A stretch of 64,000 bases of DNA from PALSA-1006 sp963733265 (GCA_963733265.1 CAVTCF010000005.1:124001-188000), one strand, 5' to 3'; positions 1-9,271 are shown, numbered from the stretch's first letter. Notes: generated from the sequence alone by a model not told the origin. Program-made: numbers and translations.

Positions 1-2
1 CG

Positions 3-1550
3 GATATATCATCCAAACCGGCCGGAACGGTTGGAAACAGTGCGGTTTCGAAAGAATTTCGCCATTTGGCGGAGACAGGGGTGAGTTTAGCTACTTACCA
101 TACGCCAACATCAGCGGATGGCTTGGAGCGCACTTTTTCTTTTCGCCGCTTGAGTAACGGAACATTCATTGTCCTCGTTGGAATGGCCAGCAAGTACTAC
201 ATGCAGGGCTGGTATAACGAATTTTATATTATGCTGGCAATCAATCTTGGTATTCTGCTCTTGACCGCTTTGGCCGGATGGTTTCTTCTGGGTGCATTTA
301 ACGCAGTTCAAACGAGTTCAAACCGCCTGAACGAGGCTCAAAAAATCGCCCACGTTGGAAGTTGGTCTATGGATATGTTGAGCGGGAAAATGCTTTTAAG
401 CGATGAGGTTTTTCGCCTCTTGGAAATTTCACCAAACCAGTTTGATGGTGCTTATGAATCATTTATCAAGTTTATTCATCCTGAAGATCGAGGAGTAGTG
501 AATCGTACCTTTATGGATTTACAGAGGGATCAGACCTCCTTTGACTTTAACCATAGATTGCTCATGCCTGACGGACGTGTCAAATGGATTCAGCAGCGAG
601 GCAAGTCCACTTCCGATGACAACGGAAAACTGCACCGCTCTCAGGGCACGCTTCTGGATATTACCGAACGCAAGCAGTCGGAAGATGAATTGAATCGGGA
701 AAAACTTGAACAAAGTTTATTAATTAATAAACTTGAGGAGGCACAAAATCATCTTCTTCAATCGGACAAAATGTCTTCGATAGGTCAGTTGGCTGCGGGC
801 GTTGCACACGAAATAAACAACCCGATTGGCTATGTACACTCGAATTTGGGCACACTGGAAAAGTACGTTCATGATACTTTCGAGATGCTTAACTTGTATG
901 AACTTGCCGAGAATTCGATCTCGGACCCGGCGCTAAAGGAAAAAATAAATACCACGAAAAACAAATTGGAAATCGCCTTTCTGAAAGAAGACATGCCAGC
1001 CCTGATGGCGGAATCGCGGGAAGGTGTTATTCGAGTCCAGAAAATTGTGCAAAACCTGAAAGATTTTGCACATGCGGATACTGCTGAAGAATGGCATTTC
1101 GCGGATTTGCATAAAGGGCTGGAGAGTACATTGAACATTGTCAACAACGAGATTAAGTACAAGGCTGTGCTTGTAAAAGAATACGGTGTCATTCCGGAGG
1201 TGGAGTGCTTGTCATCACAAATTAATCAAGTGTTCATGAATCTGTTAGTCAATGCAGCTCAAGCCATAGCGGATAAGGGGACTATTACACTTCGGACTTG
1301 CCAGATTGGCAACGAAGTTCAAATCGAAATCATCGATACAGGACAAGGAATCCCAAAAGAAAATTTGGAAAAGATTTTCGATCCATTTTTTACCACGAAA
1401 CCTATCGGCAAGGGTACCGGTTTGGGCCTGTCACTATCCTTCGGGATTATACAAAAGCACCACGGGAAAATTGAGGTGGAAAGCCAATTAGGCAAAGGTA
1501 CTACGTTTAGAATTCACCTTCCGATCAAGCAAGAGGTGGATATCGTCTGA
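3..1550 (+). CDS. PAS-domain sensor histidine kinase, 5' end missing
   Basis: The reading frame is open to the left edge, so the first in-frame TTG at 66 is probably internal and the gene starts outside the window. The first part reads like the end of a periplasmic sensory (Cache-like) domain. It is followed by one membrane helix (about nt 222-290), a PAS fold (about 336-680, ending in the usual DITERK), a short coiled coil, a dimerisation helix with the phospho-acceptor His in AAGVAHEINNP (His codon at 807), and a HATPase domain with N box, DTGQGIP and GTGLGL motifs up to the stop. It should autophosphorylate at the inner membrane and pass phosphate to an unseen response regulator. No receiver domain or partner is present. 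The signal sensed cannot be told. Confidence 0.9.
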   Translation, partial: DISSKPAGTVGNSAVSKEFRHLAETGVSLATYHTPTSADGLERTFSFRRLSNGTFIVLVGMASKYYMQGWYNEFYIMLAINLGILLLTALAGWFLLGAFNAVQTSSNRLNEAQKIAHVGSWSMDMLSGKMLLSDEVFRLLEISPNQFDGAYESFIKFIHPEDRGVVNRTFMDLQRDQTSFDFNHRLLMPDGRVKWIQQRGKSTSDDNGKLHRSQGTLLDITERKQSEDELNREKLEQSLLINKLEEAQNHLLQSDKMSSIGQLAAGVAHEINNPIGYVHSNLGTLEKYVHDTFEMLNLYELAENSISDPALKEKINTTKNKLEIAFLKEDMPALMAESREGVIRVQKIVQNLKDFAHADTAEEWHFADLHKGLESTLNIVNNEIKYKAVLVKEYGVIPEVECLSSQINQVFMNLLVNAAQAIADKGTITLRTCQIGNEVQIEIIDTGQGIPKENLEKIFDPFFTTKPIGKGTGLGLSLSFGIIQKHHGKIEVESQLGKGTTFRIHLPIKQEVDIV

Positions 1551-1636
1551 AGGAAGTGGTTGGCGGAACTGGAATCCGTGGATCGGTTTCTTTTACTTTT
1601 ACTCGCGCTATCAATTTCTTCATCGAAGTGATTAAC

Positions 1637-1653
1637 AGCCTGTAAGACAGGCT
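1637..1653. other. short hairpin between kinase gene and pepN
   Basis: AGCCTGT and ACAGGCT form a 7-bp stem with a 3-base loop. No T-run follows, so a terminator role for the upstream kinase gene is only possible. Confidence 0.3.
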
Positions 1654-1710
1654 ATCAGAGGCGACACTGTTAGAATACGGTTTTTCTCACTCACTCCTGA
1701 CCAGCCGCAC

Positions 1711-4368
1711 ATGACCAAGAATCCACACGTTACCATCCATCGCAAAGACTACACTGCCCCGGCCTATTGGGTTAAAACCGTGGAAATGGGTTTCGATCTC
1801 GACCCAGCGGCAACTCTTGTGGCCACGCGCATCACTTTGCAACGCAATAGTGCATCTCCCAACAAGGATGTGGAACTGTTGGGCGATGGTGTCAAACTGC
1901 TGTCCTTGCGCATGAACGGCAAGACGCTCAGCAAAGGTGTCAAGGGTTACTCAATAGCCGACGGGAAACTGCGCATCACCAACGCACCGGACGAGATCAC
2001 GCTGGAGATCGAGACGCTGGTTCAGCCCGAGAAGAACACCTCGATGATGGGTCTGTATGTCTCCAACGGCAATTTCTTTACCCAATGCGAAGCCGAAGGT
2101 TTCCGCAAGATCACCTGGTTCCCCGATCGCCCGGACGTGATGGCGAAATACACTGTGATGCTGCGCGGCGACAAGAAAAAATATCCGGTGTTGCTGTCCA
2201 ATGGCAACCTGATCGAACAGGGAGACTTGCCCAAAGGCCGCCACTATGCCAAGTGGGAAGACCCGTTTAAAAAACCTTCCTATCTGTTTGCACTGGTGGC
2301 AGGCAAGCTGGTGTGCCAGGAAGAAACATTCAAGCTGAACAGCGGACGCCGCGTGCTGCTGCAAGTGTGGGTGGAGCCGGGCAATCTGGACAAGACGCAG
2401 CACGCGATGGAATCGCTCAAGCACAGCATCCGCTGGGATCAGGAACGTTACGGGCTGGAACTGGATCTGGACCGTTTCATGATTGTTGCGGTGGGCGACT
2501 TCAACATGGGCGCGATGGAAAACAAGGGCCTGAACATTTTCAACACCAAGTATGTCCTGGCCAATCCCAGCATCGCCACCGACACCGATTACGCCAATAT
2601 CGAGGCGGTAGTCGGCCATGAATACTTCCATAACTGGACAGGCAACCGCGTGACCTGCCGCGACTGGTTTCAGTTGTCGTTGAAGGAAGGCCTCACCGTG
2701 TTCCGCGATCAGGAGTTCTCCGCTGATATGGTCGGCACGGACAGCGATCGCGCGGTGAAGCGTATCGAGGATGTGCGTGCGCTGCGCCAGGTGCAATTTT
2801 CCGAAGATGCGGGGCCGATGGTTCATGCGGTGCGGCCGGACAGTTTTGTTGAAATCAGCAATTTCTACACGGTCACTATTTATGAAAAAGGTGCCGAGGT
2901 GGTGCGTATGTACCAGACCCTGCTGGGGCGTGACGGCTACCGCAAAGGCATGGACTTGTACTTTGCACGGCATGACGGGCAGGCGGTTTCCTGCGACGAT
3001 TTCCGCGCGGCCATGGCACACAGCAACGGGCGCGACCTGAGCCAGTTCGAGCGCTGGTATAGCCAGTCCGGCACGCCGCAGCTCAAAGTGCAGAGCCACT
3101 ACGACGCTGCCAAACAAACCTATGAATTGACGCTCAGCCAGCGCTGCAAGCCAGGCGCCGGGCAAAAGAGAACCCTGCCTTTTCATATCCCCGTTGCGGT
3201 TGGCCTGCTCGATGAACAGGGCCTCGACATGCCCTTGCATCTTGCCGGAGCAGTATATTCAACCCCAGCCACCACCTGCGTGCTGGAGCTGACCAAGGCA
3301 AAACAGACTTTCATCTTTAACCACGTCATCACAAAACCCACGCCATCATTACTGCGCAACTTCTCTGCGCCGGTGGTGATGGAATACAACTATACCGACG
3401 AGGAGTTGGCGCAACTGATGGCGCATGACAGCGATGCTTTCAACCGTTGGGAGGCCGGACAGCGCTTGGCTATGCAACGTCTGTTGAATCTGATCAAGCA
3501 GGTGCAGGCGGGTGAGACGCTGACGCTGGATGACCTGTTCATCAACGCCTTGCGCACCACGCTCAACGACAAGGCACTTGATCCGTCTTTCATTGAGGCG
3601 GTGCTGACGCTGCCTTCGGAATTGATGCTGGCCGAACAGTGCGAAGTGATAGACCCGCAGGCGATACACACTGCGCGCCAGTGCATGCGCAAGACGTTGT
3701 CTGAAAGACTCAAGACCGATTTCATCGCCGTCTATGCGGCCAACCTGACACCCGGCAAATACAGCCCCGACGCAAGATCGGCCGGCAAGCGCGGTCTGAA
3801 GAACCTGTGTCTGTCTTATCTGCTTGGCTGGCAAGATGAATCCACGCTGCAACTAGCTCACGCGCAGATAGCCTCCGCCGACAACATGACCGACCGCTTG
3901 GCCGCGCTGATGTGCTTGGTCAACACCGGCAGTAAGACGGCACAACAGCCATTGAACCGTTTCTATCGGGATTTCAAAAACGAGGCGCTGGTGGTCGACA
4001 AATGGTTCAGCCTGCAGGCGGAAGCGATGCATACCGATGTAACAGCGGTGCGTAAGCTGATGACCCATCCCGCGTTCACGCTGAAAAACCCCAATCGCGC
4101 ACGCAGCCTGATCTTCAGTTTCTGCAACGGCAATCCGTCACAATTCCATGCAGCGAATGGCAGCGGCTATGCCTTTTGGACAGAACAGGTGCTCGCGCTC
4201 AACAAGCTCAATCCGCAGGTGGCCGCACGTTTGGTACGCACGCTGGATCACTGGAAAAAATACCAGCCTGCGCTAAAGAAACAGATGCAGGCTGCGTTGC
4301 AGAAAGTCGCAGCAGCCAAAGGCTTGTCCAAGGATGTGCAGGAGGTGGTATTTAAGACTTTAGGGTAA
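1711..4368 (+). CDS. pepN: Aminopeptidase N (M1 zinc metallopeptidase)
   Basis: The 885-residue length is normal for the proteobacterial M1 family. The substrate-anchoring GAMEN motif is at residues 267-271. The zinc site is HEYFH at 303-307, with the third ligand Glu326 in LKEG. The N-terminal beta domain (about 1-190) and the C-terminal helical DUF3458-type domain complete the family layout. It is a cytosolic enzyme that removes N-terminal residues from peptides in protein turnover. The ATG at 1711 begins MTKNPHVTIHRKDY, a typical start for the family. It stands alone between the kinase gene and the tRNA fragment and is unrelated to the polysaccharide locus. A 429-residue open frame on the opposite strand is a shadow of this gene. 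Confidence 0.97.
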   Translation: MTKNPHVTIHRKDYTAPAYWVKTVEMGFDLDPAATLVATRITLQRNSASPNKDVELLGDGVKLLSLRMNGKTLSKGVKGYSIADGKLRITNAPDEITLEIETLVQPEKNTSMMGLYVSNGNFFTQCEAEGFRKITWFPDRPDVMAKYTVMLRGDKKKYPVLLSNGNLIEQGDLPKGRHYAKWEDPFKKPSYLFALVAGKLVCQEETFKLNSGRRVLLQVWVEPGNLDKTQHAMESLKHSIRWDQERYGLELDLDRFMIVAVGDFNMGAMENKGLNIFNTKYVLANPSIATDTDYANIEAVVGHEYFHNWTGNRVTCRDWFQLSLKEGLTVFRDQEFSADMVGTDSDRAVKRIEDVRALRQVQFSEDAGPMVHAVRPDSFVEISNFYTVTIYEKGAEVVRMYQTLLGRDGYRKGMDLYFARHDGQAVSCDDFRAAMAHSNGRDLSQFERWYSQSGTPQLKVQSHYDAAKQTYELTLSQRCKPGAGQKRTLPFHIPVAVGLLDEQGLDMPLHLAGAVYSTPATTCVLELTKAKQTFIFNHVITKPTPSLLRNFSAPVVMEYNYTDEELAQLMAHDSDAFNRWEAGQRLAMQRLLNLIKQVQAGETLTLDDLFINALRTTLNDKALDPSFIEAVLTLPSELMLAEQCEVIDPQAIHTARQCMRKTLSERLKTDFIAVYAANLTPGKYSPDARSAGKRGLKNLCLSYLLGWQDESTLQLAHAQIASADNMTDRLAALMCLVNTGSKTAQQPLNRFYRDFKNEALVVDKWFSLQAEAMHTDVTAVRKLMTHPAFTLKNPNRARSLIFSFCNGNPSQFHAANGSGYAFWTEQVLALNKLNPQVAARLVRTLDHWKKYQPALKKQMQAALQKVAAAKGLSKDVQEVVFKTLG

Positions 4369-4456
4369 GAGCAGCAAATTTACATCAGGTACGGTATAAT
4401 CATACAACTGATTTAATTGATTTATTTGATTGACACCACCAGTGGTGACTTAGGAA

Positions 4457-4506
4457 TACGAGCGTTAATTCGCGGGTCGTAGATTCGAAGCCTACTCGGG
4501 GAGCCA
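4457..4506 (+). pseudogene. 3' fragment of a tRNA-Asn gene
   Basis: The stretch ends in a T-arm-like GTAGATTCGAAGCCTAC, an acceptor strand TCGGGGA, discriminator G and an encoded CCA, as in betaproteobacterial tRNA-Asn. A GTT anticodon triplet followed by AA lies at 4464-4466. No matching acceptor strand TCCCCGA, D arm or proper anticodon stem can be found upstream, and the T stem has a mismatch, so it is not a functional tRNA. A TATAAT hexamer at 4395-4400 may be what is left of its promoter. It may be the attachment-site copy left by an element that once integrated at tRNA-Asn. Confidence 0.55.
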
Positions 4507-4522
4507 GAGATAGCAAGCAATC

Positions 4523-4555
4523 AGGCCATCCTTTGAGGTGGCCTTTTGTTTTTTT
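4523..4555 (+). terminator. Rho-independent terminator after the tRNA fragment
   Basis: AGGCCA pairs with TGGCCT around a short loop and is followed by TTTGTTTTTTT. It lies just downstream of the tRNA CCA end, as expected for a tRNA transcription unit. Confidence 0.7.
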
Positions 4556-4569
4556 AAGGAGTAATACCA

Positions 4570-5106
4570 GTGACCAACGCACAACGCAAAGCACTCAGCC
4601 GCATGGCTGCAATGAATTCAGCAAGTAACGCCAGCAAGCCTGAACCAACGCACAGCAGCGCGTTCTGCCCGCATGAGGCAGGCGCGTATTACCTTGCGAC
4701 GGCGGGGACTGTCGGCAAGATCATCAATCTGTTCGCCATGGAAATCGAACCACCCGACTTCACCTACGTCGTTACCACTGTTCATTTTGAACAAGATAGC
4801 GATACCGGCAAATGGATTTGGTTTGATGGTAAGGAAAAACTATCCCCACGCAAAAACCAGGATGGTTGGCGTCTTGGCAGCAAGAAGTTATATGACACAC
4901 GCGAAGGCGCAGAGGCTGAACTTCAGCGCGCGATGGTCAAAAATGGTGACCGGGTGACCAAGGTACATGACCTACCCGATGATATGGCTAAACTAAAAAA
5001 GATTCGTAGTGCACACCATCCAGACCGCGACAACCCCGATTCCGACCATGATCTATATCAGGCTGTTATCGAAAAAATTGACAGGATGCGTGCGGTGAGT
5101 GTGTGA
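4570..5106 (+). CDS. Hypothetical protein with C-terminal J-domain-like HPD motif
   Basis: The 178-residue frame starts with GTG at 4570, preceded by a clear AAGGAG at 4556-4561. I do not recognise the N-terminal part (residues 1-130), which has FCPHEAGAYY and a tryptophan-rich WIWFDG segment. Residues 138-175 resemble the second half of a DnaJ J domain, with HPD at 150-152 followed by a helix. A full J domain would need the preceding helix II, which is only partly suggested. It sits directly behind the tRNA fragment and terminator and may be accessory cargo. Function is unknown; a co-chaperone role is a guess. Confidence 0.6.
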   Translation: MTNAQRKALSRMAAMNSASNASKPEPTHSSAFCPHEAGAYYLATAGTVGKIINLFAMEIEPPDFTYVVTTVHFEQDSDTGKWIWFDGKEKLSPRKNQDGWRLGSKKLYDTREGAEAELQRAMVKNGDRVTKVHDLPDDMAKLKKIRSAHHPDRDNPDSDHDLYQAVIEKIDRMRAVSV

Positions 5107-5133
5107 ACCACACCGTAGTCTGACTGAGTACCC

Positions 5134-5157
5134 CACCTTTGCTTGGTGATTTTTTTG
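5134..5157 (+). terminator. Weak terminator-like hairpin
   Basis: CACC pairs with GGTG around TTTGCTT, followed by a run of T. The stem is only 4 bp, so the call is tentative. It lies 27 bases after the stop of the J-domain-like gene. Confidence 0.35.
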
Positions 5158-5237
5158 TGGCGAAACATCGCACCGCTTTACCTTCTTTGGATTCCTTTTG
5201 GTGTTGTCACATTTCCCGATAGTCGTTCGGGGTCTAA

Positions 5238-5270
5238 GGGACGGAGCCCAATTGATTTTGTGTCCGTCCC
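5238..5270. repeat. REP-like palindrome
   Basis: GGGACGGA and TCCGTCCC form a perfect 8-bp inverted repeat with a 17-base spacer. The wording resembles the GGGACGGAC...GTCCGTCCC palindromes that accompany REP-associated transposases. No transposase gene is present. The short open frame spanning 5143-5340 reads through this repeat and is not considered a gene. Confidence 0.4.
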
Positions 5271-5373
5271 CGGTAGTTCGATTGTGACTGTTCAGGCGGA
5301 GCGGACATTGCGGCAGGCCACGCCGATACCATTTTCATAAGAACACCAAAGTCTGCTTGGTACCGAGAACTGG

Positions 5374-5658
5374 TCACTTCAGGTGTTTCTTTGTCCCGTA
5401 AATTACTTCGCCTTCGATTATCAATCCGTCCTCTGGTGATTGTTGAGGTGGAGCACTTCTCATATTTTTTCTAAGGTTCCGGGTTCTCCACCAGAAATAT
5501 CCGAACACGAACGCAGCGCCAATCGCGATGTAAATAAACAGTACCACCGCAAGAACTAGAATCAAGCTGAGAATGAGGAAGGTCAATAATATTTTGATGA
5601 ACTTCATCGGCTGGCTTGTTGACTTCCAGTTTGACTTGAACGAATGGTGTAAAAACAT
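5374..5658 (-). CDS. Small hypothetical membrane protein
   Basis: 94 residues on the minus strand. One long hydrophobic stretch (about residues 22-55, possibly two close helices) is followed by an Arg-rich cytosolic segment and a polar tail with EGEVIYG. An internal ATG at 5607 (starting MKFIKILL) is an equally good or better start and would remove 17 polar residues; neither start has a good ribosome binding site. It lies 25 bp downstream of the YecA-family gene on the same strand, so the two may be cotranscribed. No family recognised. Confidence 0.5.
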   Translation of the reverse strand: MFLHHSFKSNWKSTSQPMKFIKILLTFLILSLILVLAVVLFIYIAIGAAFVFGYFWWRTRNLRKNMRSAPPQQSPEDGLIIEGEVIYGTKKHLK

Positions 5659-5683
5659 TTGTGCTATTTCGCTTGATTAAGCA

Positions 5684-6430
5684 TCAATGCAAATCATTTG
5701 CCGCACCGCAACACTTCTTGAATTTTCTCCCGCTGCCGCAAGTGCAGGGTGCGTTGCGACTTATTTTTGGAATTTCATGTTCAGCGGTTTTGCCCGTAAT
5801 GCGTTCTGCTGCGGCGCGACGTTGTGGTGCCCAGAATTTATATATCCAGGCAACGCTTGCCGGAATGGGTTTGGATAACTCCTCGCGCTGGGCAGGTGTT
5901 GCTATGAGTTCTTCCTCTTCCGGGCTGATGTCTGCTGAACCGAGTAAACGAATCGGCTGCAATACTTCAATCCCGTGCTTGGATTCGAATAATGCCTTCC
6001 AGCTATCTCGCTGCATATTGATGCCGGTCATGTAGCCATGTGCCCACATTTCACCATCGACGTATTCACGTTCATCATCTACATAGACTTGGAGGTCAAA
6101 TACAGGTTCAAAGAGGTCTGGTTCTTGTTGTAGATTCCAGACGATGGCATTCAAATGGCGCGTGATCAGGCCAATGATTCTTTCTGCTTGCGCATTACTA
6201 TCAAAAGTCGGGGCATCATCTTCGGTCGGCCCCCATACTCTCGGCAGCCACTCGCTTGGCATTAGCATCACCGGGCCTGAAGCGATGGTGGTTAGAAATC
6301 CATCCAGACAATCCAGCATCATTACTTCATTGGATGTGGCATCGGACATCAAAAAGCTGTCGAGCTCATCCATCTCCTTGTCAGAGAGAGCTGGCATTAC
6401 TTCCATCGGGTTTAAATCTTGATCAGGCAT
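5684..6430 (-). CDS. YecA/UPF0149 family protein with C-terminal SEC-C motif
   Basis: 248 residues. The N-terminal two thirds match the YgfB/YecA (UPF0149) helical family, seen in LDSFL near the start, CLDGFLTTIASGP and the MWAHGYMTGI segment. Residues 226-241 form a SEC-C zinc-binding motif with Cys229, Cys231, Cys240 and Cys241, the same module found at the C terminus of SecA. Proteins of this type are cytosolic and of unclear function, with proposed links to SecA or ribosomes. A second SEC-C motif occurs in this window at the N terminus of the glycosyltransferase beginning near 47096. Confidence 0.85.
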   Translation of the reverse strand: MPDQDLNPMEVMPALSDKEMDELDSFLMSDATSNEVMMLDCLDGFLTTIASGPVMLMPSEWLPRVWGPTEDDAPTFDSNAQAERIIGLITRHLNAIVWNLQQEPDLFEPVFDLQVYVDDEREYVDGEMWAHGYMTGINMQRDSWKALFESKHGIEVLQPIRLLGSADISPEEEELIATPAQREELSKPIPASVAWIYKFWAPQRRAAAERITGKTAEHEIPKISRNAPCTCGSGRKFKKCCGAANDLH

Positions 6431-6514
6431 GATTCCACACTTTCTTGCTCATTCAGTATCTGGGTTGCGCGGATAATTTTTTAAGCAACAACGTCCAGAT
6501 GGGTTGCTAGTTTC

Positions 6515-6544
6515 GCACGAGTAAAGTCCTCGCTTTGCTCGTGC
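6515..6544. other. 12-bp hairpin in a divergent intergenic region
   Basis: GCACGAGTAAAG pairs with CTTTGCTCGTGC (one G-T pair) around a 6-base loop. There is no T-run on either side. It lies between the divergent yecA-like and epsL genes, so it may be a regulatory or transcript-stabilising structure. Confidence 0.45.
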
Positions 6545-6718
6545 CTATTAGAAGAACTCTCATTTTACAGTATGGCATTAACATTACCGATTAGTTGAGC
6601 AAACTCGCTTTGACTCAGGTACCGCCCAAAGGAAAAATAGTTGATTCGGAAAAGAGACTCAAGCAGATTCATCAATTATTCATGAAAGGATGGCAAACTG
6701 CCCGGCTTCATTTTGAGA

Positions 6719-7963
6719 ATGAATCCAGAGGTTGGCGTGAATTCTTGTTTTTCCGAAAAAAATAATTTAAAGATAATGGCGAAAGGTGGGATCGGAATAG
6801 GGGTTCTGCTATTTAGTATTTCGGCGTCCGCCGACCAGTTCGACGTGGTGAATTATTCAACTACAGCAGGACTGAATTACGACGATAATGTTTTTCGGGT
6901 GCCTACCGGAGTTGACCCTCTTCTAGTAACCGGGAAACCCACCAAGTCTGATGTTATTCAGACGGAATCAATCGGTATCAACCTCGACAAGAAATATGCC
7001 AATCAGGAAGTAACATTCAAAGGCACCGCAACGTACAATAAATACAACACATTTTCAAACCTTGACTATACCAGCACAGTCTATAGCGCAGCGTGGAACG
7101 GGAACCTTACATCCAGACTGAGTGCAGGTATAGGAGATACTCGTTCCCAGACATTAAACACGTTTACTGATATCCATGTTTACACCCGAAATCTTACAAC
7201 TGCTGACAGTCCTCATGTGAATGCAGACTGGTGGCTTGCAAGTAATTGGCATTTGACGTTTGGCGCATCACAGACCACAACTACAGCAAGCCAGTCAGTG
7301 ATCAATAATCAAAGTAGCATTGCTCATGAAAAAGACTGGGGAGTGAAATATGCGCCGGCCGACGGAAGCTCGATTGCATTCGTCTCGCGGGTTAGTCAGG
7401 GTGAAAGTATCAACACCCCTCTGAATTACTCTTTATTGGTTGATACGCAAAATACGGAGTATCAGAAAGAATTCGATTTCAATTGGGTACTCAGCGGTAA
7501 GTCGGTATTCAGCGGAAATTTGATAAATCTCGATCATCAAAATCAAACTTTTTATCAGCGAGATTTTAGCGGCATCGAGGGTGGATTAAATTACTTGTAT
7601 AGTTTCAGCGACAAGAGCAGTCTCAATATTTCCTGGAGTAGGAGCATTGGTGCCTGGTATGATGTTTCCAGCACTTATTCAGTTACCGACACGGCCTTAT
7701 TTGCGCCCAGTTGGCAGATTAGCGCCAAAACAATGATGCACATTGCGATAAGCCGCAGCAAAGCGAATTACTTTGGTCCGATAGAGCCATATCAGCCAGC
7801 CAGATTTGACGAGAGCCAAGTTCAATCGGTGGGTATTGATTGGTCACCGCAAAGGTCGGTTACGCTTTCAACCTCGTTTCAAAGTTCTCTGCGTTATTCA
7901 AACTACCAATCATACGAATATAACGACAAAAGTGTAAGCCTGTCCGCGCAAGTATCTTTCTAA
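6719..7963 (+). CDS. epsL: EpsL-type outer-membrane beta-barrel protein of the EPS locus
   Basis: About 414 residues, predicted outer-membrane barrel. A signal peptide ends near SISASA/DQFDV. The rest is made of alternating beta strands rich in aromatic and polar residues, and the protein ends in Phe (SLSAQVSF), the usual signal for barrel assembly. This matches EpsL, the exosortase-B-associated putative EPS transporter. It opens the EPS locus upstream of epsD. Start choice is uncertain: TTG at 6713, ATG at 6719 or ATG at 6776 are in frame and none has a strong ribosome binding site; the last would leave a compact signal peptide. A role in moving polysaccharide through the outer membrane is inferred from family and context. 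Confidence 0.8.
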   Translation: MNPEVGVNSCFSEKNNLKIMAKGGIGIGVLLFSISASADQFDVVNYSTTAGLNYDDNVFRVPTGVDPLLVTGKPTKSDVIQTESIGINLDKKYANQEVTFKGTATYNKYNTFSNLDYTSTVYSAAWNGNLTSRLSAGIGDTRSQTLNTFTDIHVYTRNLTTADSPHVNADWWLASNWHLTFGASQTTTTASQSVINNQSSIAHEKDWGVKYAPADGSSIAFVSRVSQGESINTPLNYSLLVDTQNTEYQKEFDFNWVLSGKSVFSGNLINLDHQNQTFYQRDFSGIEGGLNYLYSFSDKSSLNISWSRSIGAWYDVSSTYSVTDTALFAPSWQISAKTMMHIAISRSKANYFGPIEPYQPARFDESQVQSVGIDWSPQRSVTLSTSFQSSLRYSNYQSYEYNDKSVSLSAQVSF

Positions 7964-8231
7964 TTACCCCCAACATTGAAATCCCAACACCTGAAGGACA
8001 TTTCAAAAACAAAGCAAAAACTTGTTTCATCAATCTGTAATCTAATTAGTTTACCTTAGCAGACTGCGCTGATTTAGCGTGATTTAAACAAAATCATTTC
8101 CTCGCGGACGGGGTTCGAAAGTCGCGCCTTATCAGATTTGACGTTACAGTAAACTTGCCGGCATGTTTTTTCTATAGGTGAGTATTATTTTTTAAATTTT
8201 ATTGAATTAATATTATCTTAACAGAGGACTT

Positions 8232-9197
8232 ATGAAATCTTTTTCTTCCAAGTTGGCTAAGAACCACCACGGGTTATCTCTCATGGCAATCATAATGCTT
8301 GCATCATTTTTGACGGGATGCGGAGAAAAAGAAAAAACCGCTTCCACACAAGTGGCAGCTAAAGTCAATTCTGAAGAGATAACCATCAGTCAGGTAAATT
8401 CCGCATTGGGTAGTATTCAAGTTACACCCGGCAAAACTGCCGAGATGGCCAAGCAAGAAGTGCTGAACAATTTGATTGTGCAAAACCTTGCGGTACAGCA
8501 GGCTGTCAAAATGAAATTGGATCGCACACCGGCTGTTATGCAGGCGATTGAAAGCGCCAAGAACACCATTCTAGCCCGTGCGTACATGGATCCCATCATA
8601 TCCGGCATTGCCAAGCCTACGACAGAAGACATTCATAAATTCTATGTTGAACATCCGGAATTATTTTCGGACAGGCACATCTTCACCATTCGTGAACTTG
8701 AGATCGAATCCAAGCCGGAAGTGAAAGATACCGTAATTCAGATGATCAATAGTGGAAAGACTGAAGATGCAATCGAGGCTTGGGCAAAATCAAAGGATAT
8801 CAAAACGTCGGTTCAGTCAGGAGTTAAGTCTTCCGAGCAGTTGCCGCTTGATATGCTTGCCAAGATTTCCAAATTGGAAGCAGGCAAAAAGATTCTTATC
8901 GATATGGGCAAGTCGCTCAGTGTGTTGGCAATTGTCAATTCAAAAGCGGAGCCGGTTGCTGAAAGCGCGGCGACAAACGCCATTCAAGAGTATCTGAACA
9001 ATACCCGCAAGAAAGAAACATTGGAAAATGAAATCAAGTCCCTCAAAGCGGGAGCCAAAATTGAATATTTTGGTGAATTCCTGAGTAGTACAAAAGCCAC
9101 CTCAGACGCAAACCCTGCTTTACCTGAGTCGTCAGTCAAAGCAACTGAAGAGTCGAAAGCGTCTGATTTGGCCAAAGGTGTAACAGGTCTTAAATGA
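8232..9197 (+). CDS. epsD: EpsD-family peptidyl-prolyl isomerase lipoprotein
   Basis: 321 residues. A lipoprotein signal ends in LTGC with the lipidated Cys at residue 30. The body matches the SurA/PrsA-like EpsD family: an N-terminal helical chaperone region (VAAKVNSEEITISQVN, VLNNLIVQNLAVQQAV) and a degenerate parvulin-like part (about 150-235). Start ATG 8232 is preceded by GAGGA at 8223-8227. It probably assists folding of the outer-membrane EPS export components. It is the first gene of the epsD-E-F-G run, about 270 bp after epsL; that gap holds AT-rich DNA in which I see no clear promoter. Confidence 0.88.
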   Translation: MKSFSSKLAKNHHGLSLMAIIMLASFLTGCGEKEKTASTQVAAKVNSEEITISQVNSALGSIQVTPGKTAEMAKQEVLNNLIVQNLAVQQAVKMKLDRTPAVMQAIESAKNTILARAYMDPIISGIAKPTTEDIHKFYVEHPELFSDRHIFTIRELEIESKPEVKDTVIQMINSGKTEDAIEAWAKSKDIKTSVQSGVKSSEQLPLDMLAKISKLEAGKKILIDMGKSLSVLAIVNSKAEPVAESAATNAIQEYLNNTRKKETLENEIKSLKAGAKIEYFGEFLSSTKATSDANPALPESSVKATEESKASDLAKGVTGLK

Positions 9198-9236
9198 GCG
9201 AGTTTAAAAAACACGAAACCTTCTAAGCCATGCTGC

Positions 9237-9271
9237 CAATTAACGAAAGCCAGAGCGGCCTTCGTTAATTG
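9237..9271 (+). terminator. Hairpin between epsD and epsE, possible attenuator
   Basis: AATTAACGAA and TTCGTTAATT form a 10-bp perfect stem, with GCC/GGC pairing inside. It is followed by GCCTTCTTT, a poor T-run. It could reduce read-through from epsD to epsE or protect an mRNA end. Confidence 0.5.

Noticed and set aside
1951..3240. 429-residue open frame on the minus strand
   Set aside because: It lies entirely within pepN, is rich in His, Gln and Val from reverse-strand codon bias, and has no recognisable domain or ribosome binding site.
4395..4506. Complete tRNA-Asn gene
   Set aside because: Only the T arm, 3' acceptor strand and an anticodon-like triplet fit. No pairing 5' acceptor strand or D arm is present.
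5143..5340. 65-residue open frame
   Set aside because: It reads through a REP-like palindrome, lacks a good ribosome binding site and shows no protein-like pattern.
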